A stretch of 56,828 nucleotides of DNA, taken from a virus. This document shows, piece by piece, positions 6,988 to 14,315 of the stretch. A program made the translations under genes and the position numbers. The notes beneath the pieces are model-generated. The model saw nothing but the letters and a program-made list of their open reading frames with translations. It was not told where the DNA came from and did no database searches. Numbering within the stretch: position 1 is the stretch's first letter; each line of letters begins with the position of its first letter. The stretch is from IMG/VR virus record IMGVR_UViG_3300025687_000053, positions 1-56,828 of that record; one strand, 5' to 3'.

Positions 6988-8556
6988 ATGATAGAACGCA
7001 AAATACTCATAGGATTAATAACATCCACCCCATACACAAAGGCAATTCGTCGTATGTGGGACCCGATGTTGATTGAGTCAACTACTGCACGCACCCTGTG
7101 CAAATGGGCGATAGAATACTTCGACCAGTATAACAAGGCGCCGGGACAACACATAGAGGATATCTATTATCGTAAACTCCAAGAGGGGTTAGACAAGGAC
7201 ACGGCAGAGGAAATTGAAGAAGACATATTACCAGACCTGAGTGAGGAGTATGTCAAAAAGGGGTTAGATGTTGAGTACCTGAAGAACGAAACTGTAGACC
7301 ATTTCAATGCCGTTGGGTTGGCTAAACTTGGTGAGTCCATTAGTGATTTAATGGAATCAAAACAAGACACACTAGAAGAACGTCTACAACAAGCCCAAAA
7401 GCTACGTGACGAGTACACACCCATAACACAAAATAAAGATGATAGCGTTGACTTTAGCCACTCCACAGCCCTAAGAAAACTACGCAAAGCATTTAAGAAC
7501 CCCGCCGAACCACTTATTAGATTCGGAAAGGAGTTGGGTAAGTTTATCAATCGCCAACTTGTACGGGGTGCTTTCGTTAGTTTCCTAGCCCCTGAGAAAC
7601 GGGGGAAGACTTACCTGTTACTAGCACTAGCTAAGCAAGCCGTTCGTCAAGGTCGCAAGGTAGCGTTCTTTCAAGCAGGGGATATGAACGAATCGGAACA
7701 GATGTTAAGATTTGCTGTCAATCTAACCCGTACCAATTATGAGGAGAAGTATTGCAAGGAACATTATCAACCAGTGAGGGATTGTCGTTTAAATCAAACA
7801 GATGAATGCGACAGACCTGAAAGGGAGTGTGGCTTTGGTCCGATGGACGATGGTAAACATATGGATGATTATTCGTACGATCAGTTTATTGAATTGGTTC
7901 AGGCTAATATGGATTACAGACCATGCCATAATTGCAAGATGTATAATGAACGTCGGTTGGGGGCAGTATGGTTGGAGAAGGTTGATGAGAAAGAACCCTT
8001 AGAGTTCCCAGAAGCCAGAAAGGCGTGGGATAAATACTTTGTGAAACATAACAGGAGTATTCGTTTAAGCACGCACGCCAACGGAACATTGTCTGTCAGG
8101 GAAATTGAAAGCATCTTAAACAATTGGGAACAAGATGACGGGTTTATACCTGACGTTATATTGATTGATTATATGGACATCCTAGTACCCAGTATTAGGA
8201 CAGACTTTCGACATCAGGAAAACCAGAAGTGGAAAGACGTGCGTAAGTTAAGCCAAACCAAACGGGGGGGACAATTGCCGTTGGTCATTTCGCCAACACA
8301 AGCAGACGCTGACGCGTATAAACGATATCGACTAGAATTAAGTAACTTTAGCGAGGATAAGCGTAAATACGCACACGTGACAGCCTTCTACGGTATGAAT
8401 CAAGACCCCTATGGTGTCGAAAAGAAGTTGGGGTTGTTACGGTTAAATGAATTAGTAGTAAGGGAAGGATCTTTTGACGCAGCTAATGAAGTAACACTAC
8501 TCCAAAACCTACGCCAAGGACGCCCGATAACAGGGAGCTTTTTTAATTACAAATAA
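6988..8556 (+). CDS. DnaB-like replicative helicase with a cysteine-rich insert
   Basis: This 522-residue RecA-fold helicase has a helical N-terminal domain (~1-150), Walker A APEKRGKT at 201-208 and Walker B LIDYMD with D394. A later Q/S-rich sensor region (LPLVISPTQADADA) sits near 430. Between Walker A and B, residues ~250-330 carry an unusual cysteine-rich insert (EKYC, RDCRLN, DECDRPEREC, CHNCKMYNERR) that probably forms a zinc site. That insert is not part of canonical DnaB. The protein should unwind the fork as a hexamer loaded by the DnaC-like protein at 4781. Confidence 0.85.
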   Translation: MIERKILIGLITSTPYTKAIRRMWDPMLIESTTARTLCKWAIEYFDQYNKAPGQHIEDIYYRKLQEGLDKDTAEEIEEDILPDLSEEYVKKGLDVEYLKNETVDHFNAVGLAKLGESISDLMESKQDTLEERLQQAQKLRDEYTPITQNKDDSVDFSHSTALRKLRKAFKNPAEPLIRFGKELGKFINRQLVRGAFVSFLAPEKRGKTYLLLALAKQAVRQGRKVAFFQAGDMNESEQMLRFAVNLTRTNYEEKYCKEHYQPVRDCRLNQTDECDRPERECGFGPMDDGKHMDDYSYDQFIELVQANMDYRPCHNCKMYNERRLGAVWLEKVDEKEPLEFPEARKAWDKYFVKHNRSIRLSTHANGTLSVREIESILNNWEQDDGFIPDVILIDYMDILVPSIRTDFRHQENQKWKDVRKLSQTKRGGQLPLVISPTQADADAYKRYRLELSNFSEDKRKYAHVTAFYGMNQDPYGVEKKLGLLRLNELVVREGSFDAANEVTLLQNLRQGRPITGSFFNYK

Positions 8557-8570
8557 TAAACTGAAAAACT

Positions 8571-8930
8571 ATGTACAAAATCACAAAGGAGTTTCATTTT
8601 TGTGCCAGTCACGAATTGTTACACCTACCAAAGACGCACCCGTGTTACAGGTTACACGGACACAACTACGTAATCAAAGTTGAACTGCAAGCCAAGAAAC
8701 TTGGAGCCGATGGGTTCATTGTTGATTACAGGAAATTAGACTGTATTAAACAGTACATCGACCAGAAACTAGACCACCGCCATTTGAATGACGTGTTGCC
8801 AGAAGGTGTTAGACCAACCGCAGAAACAATGGCTAAACACTTCTATGAAAGGTTTAAACTATTAGTGCCCGAATTGAGTGCTGTGGAAATAAGTGAAACG
8901 CCTAAAACAAACGCAAGATATGAACCCTAA
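8571..8930 (+). CDS. queD: QueD, 6-carboxytetrahydropterin synthase
   Basis: QueD turns 7,8-dihydroneopterin triphosphate into 6-carboxy-5,6,7,8-tetrahydropterin, the second step of 7-deazaguanine synthesis. The 119 residues keep the zinc ligands H14, H29 and H31, the catalytic C25 (PCYRLHGH), the LDHRHLND motif and the glutamate in EISETPK near the end. The length is normal for the family. It starts 14 bases after the helicase stop and overlaps queE by 11 bases. With FolE, QueE, QueC and DpdA in the same operon, its product is expected to end up in phage DNA rather than tRNA. Confidence 0.94.
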   Translation: MYKITKEFHFCASHELLHLPKTHPCYRLHGHNYVIKVELQAKKLGADGFIVDYRKLDCIKQYIDQKLDHRHLNDVLPEGVRPTAETMAKHFYERFKLLVPELSAVEISETPKTNARYEP

Positions 8931-9681
8931 AACATTAATCAGTTCCGCAAAGGACTATAAACACACCACAACCCCCGAGGAGGATGGGTTGTTTATTAGT
9001 GAATTTTTTTATGATACTGTACAGGGTGAGAACTTCGTTGGCGTTCCCAGTGCTTTTCTACGGTTAAAGAATTGTCATATTGGTTGTACATGGTGCGACA
9101 GTGCCGTTACTTGGAAGCGTGGTGTGAAATGGAACCACCGACAGCTCTTCCGTAAAATAGAGGAAGCTGGTTTGATAGGTAAGTTTAAGAACGGGCAGCA
9201 TTTGGTTATTACAGGAGGCGCCCCGTTGTTACAGCAGGAACAACTGGTGAAGTTCATAGACGCCTTTATAAATAGGTATCATTTTAAACCTTATATAGAG
9301 ATGGAGAATGAGTGCACCATTATGCCAACACCGACGTTGTTCTTATTGGTAGACCGTTGGAACAATTCACCCAAATTAGAATTAAGTGGTGTTAACAAAA
9401 CAAAGACTTATCACCCACGTATCTTAGAACGCATGTCCCAACAACCAAATAGCTATTTCAAGTTTGTTGTAAGCAGTCAAGGGGACTGGGATGAGATACA
9501 AACAAAGTACATTGACCTCGGTTTAATTAAGAAAGAACAGGTAGTGTTGATGCCTTTGGGAGATAATCGTAAAAAAATACGCCAAATACAAGAAAAAGTT
9601 ATAGGACTCTGCATCGTTAATGGAGTTCGATATAGCCCGCGTCTCCATATAGATATATGGGATATGAGCACAGGAGTTTAA
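8920..9681 (+). CDS. queE: QueE, 7-carboxy-7-deazaguanine synthase (radical SAM)
   Basis: QueE rearranges 6-carboxytetrahydropterin to 7-carboxy-7-deazaguanine. The start at ATG 8920 gives 253 residues and overlaps queD by 11 bases. The radical SAM cluster is CHIGCTWC (CxxxCxxC). The usual TGGEP motif reads TGGAP here, a change of the glutamate next to the SAM site. Other family features such as YDTVQGE...GVPSAFLRLKNC at the N-terminus and an IEMEN segment are kept. The C-terminus ends with HIDIWDMSTGV. I judge it active despite the GGAP variant. Confidence 0.93.
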   Translation: MNPKTLISSAKDYKHTTTPEEDGLFISEFFYDTVQGENFVGVPSAFLRLKNCHIGCTWCDSAVTWKRGVKWNHRQLFRKIEEAGLIGKFKNGQHLVITGGAPLLQQEQLVKFIDAFINRYHFKPYIEMENECTIMPTPTLFLLVDRWNNSPKLELSGVNKTKTYHPRILERMSQQPNSYFKFVVSSQGDWDEIQTKYIDLGLIKKEQVVLMPLGDNRKKIRQIQEKVIGLCIVNGVRYSPRLHIDIWDMSTGV

Positions 9682-9688
9682 AACTGAC

Positions 9689-9753
9689 TTTAAAAAAAAT
9701 TTTAAAAAAGTTTGTCAAAAACTTGTTTTTTGATTTTACGGGTATTAACTTTG
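9689..9753 (+). promoter_or_regulatory. Candidate strong promoter with an A/T-tract upstream element
   Basis: TAACTTTG at 9746-9753 matches the Bacteroidota -7 box, with CTTG at 9722-9725 as a -33 box 20 bases upstream. Directly upstream, 9689-9714 is an A/T-tract element that is identical in 25 of 26 bases to 55270-55295, in front of another promoter. It should drive the 252-residue gene at 9845 and, by read-through, the second half of the deazaguanine operon. Confidence 0.65.
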
Positions 9754-9844
9754 TGAATACAACGGTGGACGAAAATGGACAACCTGAAACCACCGCAAAA
9801 CGATAATTAAAACGAAAACATAACATTAATTAAAATTTAAAGCG

Positions 9845-10603
9845 ATGAAAAAAATCAAATTGACGCAACTGAAAAAGGCAGGTAAAGAATTGAACGCATT
9901 ACTGTTTGATGATGACAACCCACAAATCGAAATCAAAGCAAGTGAAGAAGAACTAAGTGCACAAATCCTACAAGCGGTGAATGAGTGCCTTGACCCAGAT
10001 GACGAGGTCAGCAAAGCGACGCAAGAAGTGATTGACGCCCTTCAAGAAAACGCAAGTGAAGAACCAGCTGAGGAAGCAAGTGAAGAACCAGCTGAGGAAG
10101 CAAGTGAAGAACCAGCTGAGGAAGTTGATATGGACGAACTTGCCCAAGAGATTATGGATTGTGAAGATGTTAAAGACTTGCGCAAAATGTGTAAGGAGTA
10201 CGTCGAACTTGAATCTTGTCGTAAGGGTATTGGCATCAAAAAGATTGAAAAACTACGTAACGAAATGCTTGAGGCACTTGGTTACGAGGTTGAAGACTCG
10301 ACAAAGGAAGCCCCAAAGGGTACGGACAAAAAAGAGAAGGGTACAGGTAACAAAAAGGAAAAAGGTGCCAAGAAAGAGAAGAAAGAGGGAGCTGGAACTA
10401 CTGAGTACGGACACCGCAAAGGAAGCCAAAGTGGACAAATTGATGAGGTATTACTTGGTGCCAAGAAAGCCCTTAGCCTGGATGAAATTGCTGAGGAAGT
10501 TGGTTGTACTGCCGGAAGGGTTAAGAACCACATAGCCCACCTTGAAAAAAACAAAGACGTTGAATTCAAATTGGTTAACGATAAATACAGAATCGTTAAG
10601 TAA
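9845..10603 (+). CDS. Acidic/basic modular protein with a C-terminal winged helix
   Basis: This 252-residue protein has four parts: a helical N-terminus (~1-65), an acidic spacer made of three ASEEPAEE units (~70-93), a helical region (~95-150) and a Lys-rich linker (~155-185). A winged helix follows (~200-252: IDEVLLGAKKALSLDEIAEEVGC, then GRVKNHIAHLEKN and a beta wing). The acidic-basic layout suggests a DNA-associated or transcription-related protein made in quantity, in line with its own strong promoter-like site. It splits queE from the rest of the modification operon. Family unknown. Confidence 0.7.
   Translation: MKKIKLTQLKKAGKELNALLFDDDNPQIEIKASEEELSAQILQAVNECLDPDDEVSKATQEVIDALQENASEEPAEEASEEPAEEASEEPAEEVDMDELAQEIMDCEDVKDLRKMCKEYVELESCRKGIGIKKIEKLRNEMLEALGYEVEDSTKEAPKGTDKKEKGTGNKKEKGAKKEKKEGAGTTEYGHRKGSQSGQIDEVLLGAKKALSLDEIAEEVGCTAGRVKNHIAHLEKNKDVEFKLVNDKYRIVK
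10052..10123 (+). repeat. Three perfect 24-bp tandem repeats within a gene
   Basis: Three exact copies (10052-10075, 10076-10099, 10100-10123) of gcaagtgaagaaccagctga plus ggaa encode ASEEPAEE three times. Perfect DNA identity points to recent slippage expansion, so copy number may vary between isolates without shifting the frame. Confidence 0.9.
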
Positions 10604-10604
10604 T

Positions 10605-11594
10605 ATGAGAAACATCGTTAAAGCGGAAGTGTTGTGGACGCGCAAGTGTCCACTTCACTGCCATTATTGTAGCATGGCTACGCAGGAAGCAAACTCCTAT
10701 CCAATTGAGTTATGGAAAGAGGGGTTGCTTCAATTGCGCAAATTGGACTGTAAATTTATAGCCATTTACGGTGCCGAACCGACAGCCGACTTCGATAACC
10801 TGTGTGAGTTTGTAAAGACCGCTAGCCTTATGGGGTTTGACATGACACTGATTACAAGTGGACAAGGTGGAAACATACCTGAGAAACTTAAACTATTATA
10901 TGAAGCAGGTTTACGCTCTTTAACTATGTCTTATGACATTGTACCATTAGACCCCAGTAGTGCTATCAAGAGTAGCAAGGCGCTAAAGACTTTGAATTAT
11001 TTTGGTAGTTTAGGACCTGTAGATAATTTGGCGATCTGTACCACGTTAACCCGCAAGAACTATACCAAGTTATATGATAGCTTTAAAGTGTTGGCAGAGC
11101 TTGGCTATTGGACGTTTTTTGACATTATTCACCACGACCGAGGACAAGAGGGCAGCAAAGTAAAAGGACGTGATGAAGAATTAATGTTTACAGAGGATGA
11201 TATTCTACCCTTAATCACCCAACTGCAACTCCTTAAAACAAACAGGGACAGACTAAAGATACACGCAAGTGATGGTTTTCTTGATTACCTGTGCAACAAC
11301 CCTGAACTCTTTTTAACATACGATTGGAACTGCGCTAACAGTAGAAGTTTCCCAAGTTGGGTGACCATAGATTGTGATGGACAGGTGTACCCATGTGATG
11401 ATTTCCAACCGAAATCAATTGGTGTACCATTCCACCAAATAGCAGACCGTTGGGAAACGTTCCAAGACGCATGGCGTACGAAAGTATCAATAGACTGCCC
11501 TGGCTGTATATGGAACACCCATATCGATGCCAACCTTATTAAAGAGGGGGCAGTTAGTATTAACCAATATATCCATAAAGACAATGGCAGATAG
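10605..11594 (+). CDS. Radical SAM enzyme with a SPASM-like cysteine-rich end
   Basis: The start at ATG 10605 (329 residues) is preferred to the in-frame 10542 codon, which lies in the previous gene. The radical SAM motif CPLHCHYC is at residues 15-22. The C-terminal ~90 residues hold further cysteines (WNCANS, IDCDGQVYPCDD, DCPGC) like a SPASM or twitch domain that binds extra iron-sulfur clusters. It is not QueE, which is encoded at 8920. It sits between the winged-helix gene and queC, overlapping queC by 11 bases. A role in hypermodifying the 7-deazaguanine base is plausible but is inference. Confidence 0.8.
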   Translation: MRNIVKAEVLWTRKCPLHCHYCSMATQEANSYPIELWKEGLLQLRKLDCKFIAIYGAEPTADFDNLCEFVKTASLMGFDMTLITSGQGGNIPEKLKLLYEAGLRSLTMSYDIVPLDPSSAIKSSKALKTLNYFGSLGPVDNLAICTTLTRKNYTKLYDSFKVLAELGYWTFFDIIHHDRGQEGSKVKGRDEELMFTEDDILPLITQLQLLKTNRDRLKIHASDGFLDYLCNNPELFLTYDWNCANSRSFPSWVTIDCDGQVYPCDDFQPKSIGVPFHQIADRWETFQDAWRTKVSIDCPGCIWNTHIDANLIKEGAVSINQYIHKDNGR

Positions 11595-12267
11595 AGATAA
11601 CAGCGTATTGTTGTTTAGTGGTGGGATTGACAGTTTTGTAGCCTACCATTATTTGAACAAACCGAAAACCGTTTATTTTGACGTGCAGAGTAGGTACACC
11701 CAACGGGAACTAGAGGTGGTGAAAAGATTAATACCCAGTACAATCATTGACCACAGCCTAGATTTTAGTAGCCGTGAGATAGGAGTAAACGCCTATATCC
11801 CATTTAGAAACCTTTTACTGGCAGCCCAGGCAGCCAAGTATGCCGATACTATCTACATAGTAGGTATCAAGGGGGACAACGTCAGTGACAAGAACGAAGA
11901 AATCTTTGAAGAGTTCAGTACCCTGTTAACCAAACTGGAGAATAGACCAATCAAAGTCTTAAGCCCATTTTGGGAAAAAACTAAATCTGAAATCATTAGT
12001 TGGTATCTAAACGATCACAAAGGGAATCTTGGAATCTTGTTGCAAACCATTAGTTGCTACGCGCCAAAGGCTACTGGCTCTTACTGTGGACGATGTCCTA
12101 GTTGTTTCCGTAAATGGACTGCTTTAAGGGCTAACGGGATTAACGTACCATTTTACAACGATGCTCTATTAGATGAGTATTACAAGGCTGCTAAAAAAGG
12201 TATTTACATTAAAGAAAGAAACGATGAAATTATCAGGGAAATCGATGCGTATCGCAGTGGACATTGA
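11584..12267 (+). CDS. queC: QueC, 7-cyano-7-deazaguanine (preQ0) synthase
   Basis: QueC uses ATP and ammonia to turn 7-carboxy-7-deazaguanine into preQ0. The start at 11584 gives 227 residues with the PP-loop SGGIDS at residues 12-17 and a zinc site from C158, C168, C171 and C174 (CGRCPSC). The length fits the family. The gene overlaps the upstream radical SAM gene by 11 bases and the HAD gene by 23 bases. There is no fused amidotransferase domain of the Gat-QueC type. Confidence 0.93.
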   Translation: MADRDNSVLLFSGGIDSFVAYHYLNKPKTVYFDVQSRYTQRELEVVKRLIPSTIIDHSLDFSSREIGVNAYIPFRNLLLAAQAAKYADTIYIVGIKGDNVSDKNEEIFEEFSTLLTKLENRPIKVLSPFWEKTKSEIISWYLNDHKGNLGILLQTISCYAPKATGSYCGRCPSCFRKWTALRANGINVPFYNDALLDEYYKAAKKGIYIKERNDEIIREIDAYRSGH

Positions 12268-12532
12268 TGGTATTTTAACCAATGAAACTGAAGGATACGA
12301 TTATCAAAACCGCACACCCAACCAAGAGAACATTGATACAGTGAACAGGATATATGACCACGGACATATCGTGGTCTTGTTCACCAGTAGATTTGGAGTT
12401 GACCTACACATCACAAAAAGGTGGCTGAAGGAACATGGTGTACAGTATCATAAGTTGATATTGGATAAACCCCAGTACGATATTTTCGTAGACGATAAAG
12501 CGTATAACTCATTTAAAGAATTAGGATTATGA
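12245..12532 (+). CDS. Small HAD-family phosphatase
   Basis: The start is placed at ATG 12245 because the HAD nucleophile motif VDIDG begins four residues later (D6, D8). An upstream ATG would add a tail read from queC. The 95 residues include motif II (LFTSR), a motif III lysine in LDKPQ and the motif IV acidic pair in IFVDDK, so the active site is complete without a cap domain. Substrate unknown. It lies in the deazaguanine operon, ATGA-coupled to the fused PRTase-FolE gene, so a phosphorylated pterin or a nucleotide is a reasonable guess. Confidence 0.8.
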   Translation: MRIAVDIDGILTNETEGYDYQNRTPNQENIDTVNRIYDHGHIVVLFTSRFGVDLHITKRWLKEHGVQYHKLILDKPQYDIFVDDKAYNSFKELGL

Positions 12533-13431
12533 AAAAAGTATATAATGTGACGCCAGGAGAAATCAATGATTTCTTGGCCGAATTTGATCACGAAGATACT
12601 ACTGTGTACGGAGTGCCCAACGGGGGACTTATGTTAGCAGCGTACCTAACTGAAGCCGAAGTGGTATTTACTGTAGAAGATGCCGACATCATATTAGACG
12701 ACCTGATTGATAGTGGTGTAACTATGGAACGATATAAGGCTGAATGGCCTGATAAACAGTTTAAAGCTATGTTTGATAAACGTGACGGTCAAGCGGATGC
12801 TAATTTTCAAGGACAATGGATTGTGTTTCCTTGGGAACGTAGCCACCCAAATGGTGAGAAAACTATTGAGGACAATATCGTACGAATACTCCAGTACATT
12901 GGTGAAAAACCTGAACGCGATGGTTTGGTTGGTACACCTGACAGGGTGGTTCGTATGTACAGTGAAATCTTCCGTGGATACGATCCTGCACATCGTCCAA
13001 AGGTGACCATCTTTAAAAACGGTGCAGACGGTTTGGATTACAATCAAATGATAACAGACGAGGGAAGTTTCCACAGCCATTGTGAACATCATATGGTTCC
13101 GTTCTTTGGCAAATATTACTTTGCATACATACCCAGTAGAAAAGGAAACATCTTAGGACTGTCTAAGGTGGCGCGTATTGTTGATTATCATGCGGCTAAG
13201 TTACAGATACAGGAACGACTCGGTCACGATATTGTGGAGGACTTATGGAAAGCCCTGTGTACGGGAGCAGATGAACCGTTGGGGATGGCGTTAATGATGC
13301 GTGCGGAACATCTGTGTAAAACGATGCGGGGTGTTAAAAAGAAAGGACAAGCCACTACCACCACATTGAAAGGCGTGTTCTTAACTGAGCCAAAAGTCAA
13401 ACAAGAATTTCTAAACAGTTGTAAGATATGA
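12529..13431 (+). CDS. folE: Fusion of a compact phosphoribosyltransferase domain and GTP cyclohydrolase I
   Basis: The C-terminal ~190 residues (from ~113) are FolE, which opens GTP to dihydroneopterin triphosphate. Zinc ligands are C185, H188 and C263, in SHCEHH and HLCKTMRGV, plus the usual FSK-like region (GLSKVARIVD). The N-terminal ~110 residues look like a short purine phosphoribosyltransferase: VYGVPNGG, the PRPP loop ILDDLIDSGVT near residues 55-66, and an IVFPWE end typical of guanine/xanthine enzymes. The middle of that domain is shorter than usual. Stand-alone FolE has about 200 residues, so this 300-residue form is a true fusion. It is ATGA-coupled to dpdA. Confidence 0.88.
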   Translation: MKKVYNVTPGEINDFLAEFDHEDTTVYGVPNGGLMLAAYLTEAEVVFTVEDADIILDDLIDSGVTMERYKAEWPDKQFKAMFDKRDGQADANFQGQWIVFPWERSHPNGEKTIEDNIVRILQYIGEKPERDGLVGTPDRVVRMYSEIFRGYDPAHRPKVTIFKNGADGLDYNQMITDEGSFHSHCEHHMVPFFGKYYFAYIPSRKGNILGLSKVARIVDYHAAKLQIQERLGHDIVEDLWKALCTGADEPLGMALMMRAEHLCKTMRGVKKKGQATTTTLKGVFLTEPKVKQEFLNSCKI

Positions 13432-14315
13432 AAATCTATATTGCAGGTATTCACGGGGTTTATGAGACCAGTCAAATAAACCAGTTACTGACGAACAGTT
13501 TGGTGACTTTCTGGGAGAAACCAAAGTTTCACAAATGTCACAGGGAACAGGACATCTTCCTAGACTCGGGAGCCTTTAGTGCTTGGAGTCGTAAAAAATC
13601 AATTGACTTGAAGGATTACATCCGTTACGTAAAAGAGAATGAGGAGTGGATTACTGTGTACGCCAACCTTGATGTCATTGGTAGTGCCAGGAGGTCTTGG
13701 CGTAACCAAATGAAAATGGAAAAGGCTGGGTTAAAACCTATGCCCGTATTTCACACAGAGGACGAGCCTTACTGGTTAGAAAAGTGCGTCAATGAGTACG
13801 AGATGTTTTGTATTGGAGGTATGGCTAAAGGGTTTAGCAGAAAGGAGCGACAGAGCTTCCTAGATCGTTCATTTGAACTGGTTGAGAAGTTAGGTGGATT
13901 GGACCGTTGTAAGATACACGGATTTGGAATGACCAGCTTTGATTTGATGTGGAGATATCCTTGGTATAGTGTGGACAGTACCACGGCAGTGCTTGTCAGT
14001 GGTATGGGTGGGATAATTGTTCCACCACGTAGAAACGGTGAATGGCGTTATGACTTACCACCACACGGAATATCAATAAGTGAAAAGTCACCCAGCGCCA
14101 AAAAGTTGAATGAACATTACACAACTGTTCCCCCAACTGTTAAACAAATGATTGACGATTACCTAACTGAAAACGAGTACAGCTTTAAAGACTGTGCCGA
14201 GAGTTACCTACCAAGGAGGGAATTGAATATTATTTATTACAATACCCTGCAAGATGCAATAACTGAAAAAGGTTCCAACTGGGACGATACTAACAAACTA
14301 ATTCCATTGCTATGA
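13428..14315 (+). CDS. dpdA: DpdA-type DNA guanine transglycosylase
   Basis: This 295-residue protein matches the phage DpdA branch of tRNA-guanine transglycosylases, which swap guanine in DNA for preQ0 or a related base. The catalytic segment FLDSGAFSAW has D46, YANLDVIG holds a second aspartate (D82), and CIGGMAKG and KIHGFGMTS are barrel-end motifs. Tandem cysteines of the tRNA enzyme zinc site are not seen, as is usual for the DNA branch. The gene is ATGA-coupled to folE and to the sliding clamp, so modification and replication are co-expressed. Confidence 0.9.
   Translation: MKIYIAGIHGVYETSQINQLLTNSLVTFWEKPKFHKCHREQDIFLDSGAFSAWSRKKSIDLKDYIRYVKENEEWITVYANLDVIGSARRSWRNQMKMEKAGLKPMPVFHTEDEPYWLEKCVNEYEMFCIGGMAKGFSRKERQSFLDRSFELVEKLGGLDRCKIHGFGMTSFDLMWRYPWYSVDSTTAVLVSGMGGIIVPPRRNGEWRYDLPPHGISISEKSPSAKKLNEHYTTVPPTVKQMIDDYLTENEYSFKDCAESYLPRRELNIIYYNTLQDAITEKGSNWDDTNKLIPLL

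Noticed and set aside
10032-10535. A long open frame (167 codons) on the plus strand in another frame of the acidic winged-helix gene
   Set aside because: It is a shadow of the repeated, Lys/Glu-rich coding sequence and has the low-complexity content expected from that; the 252-residue frame has the promoter, repeats and folded domain.
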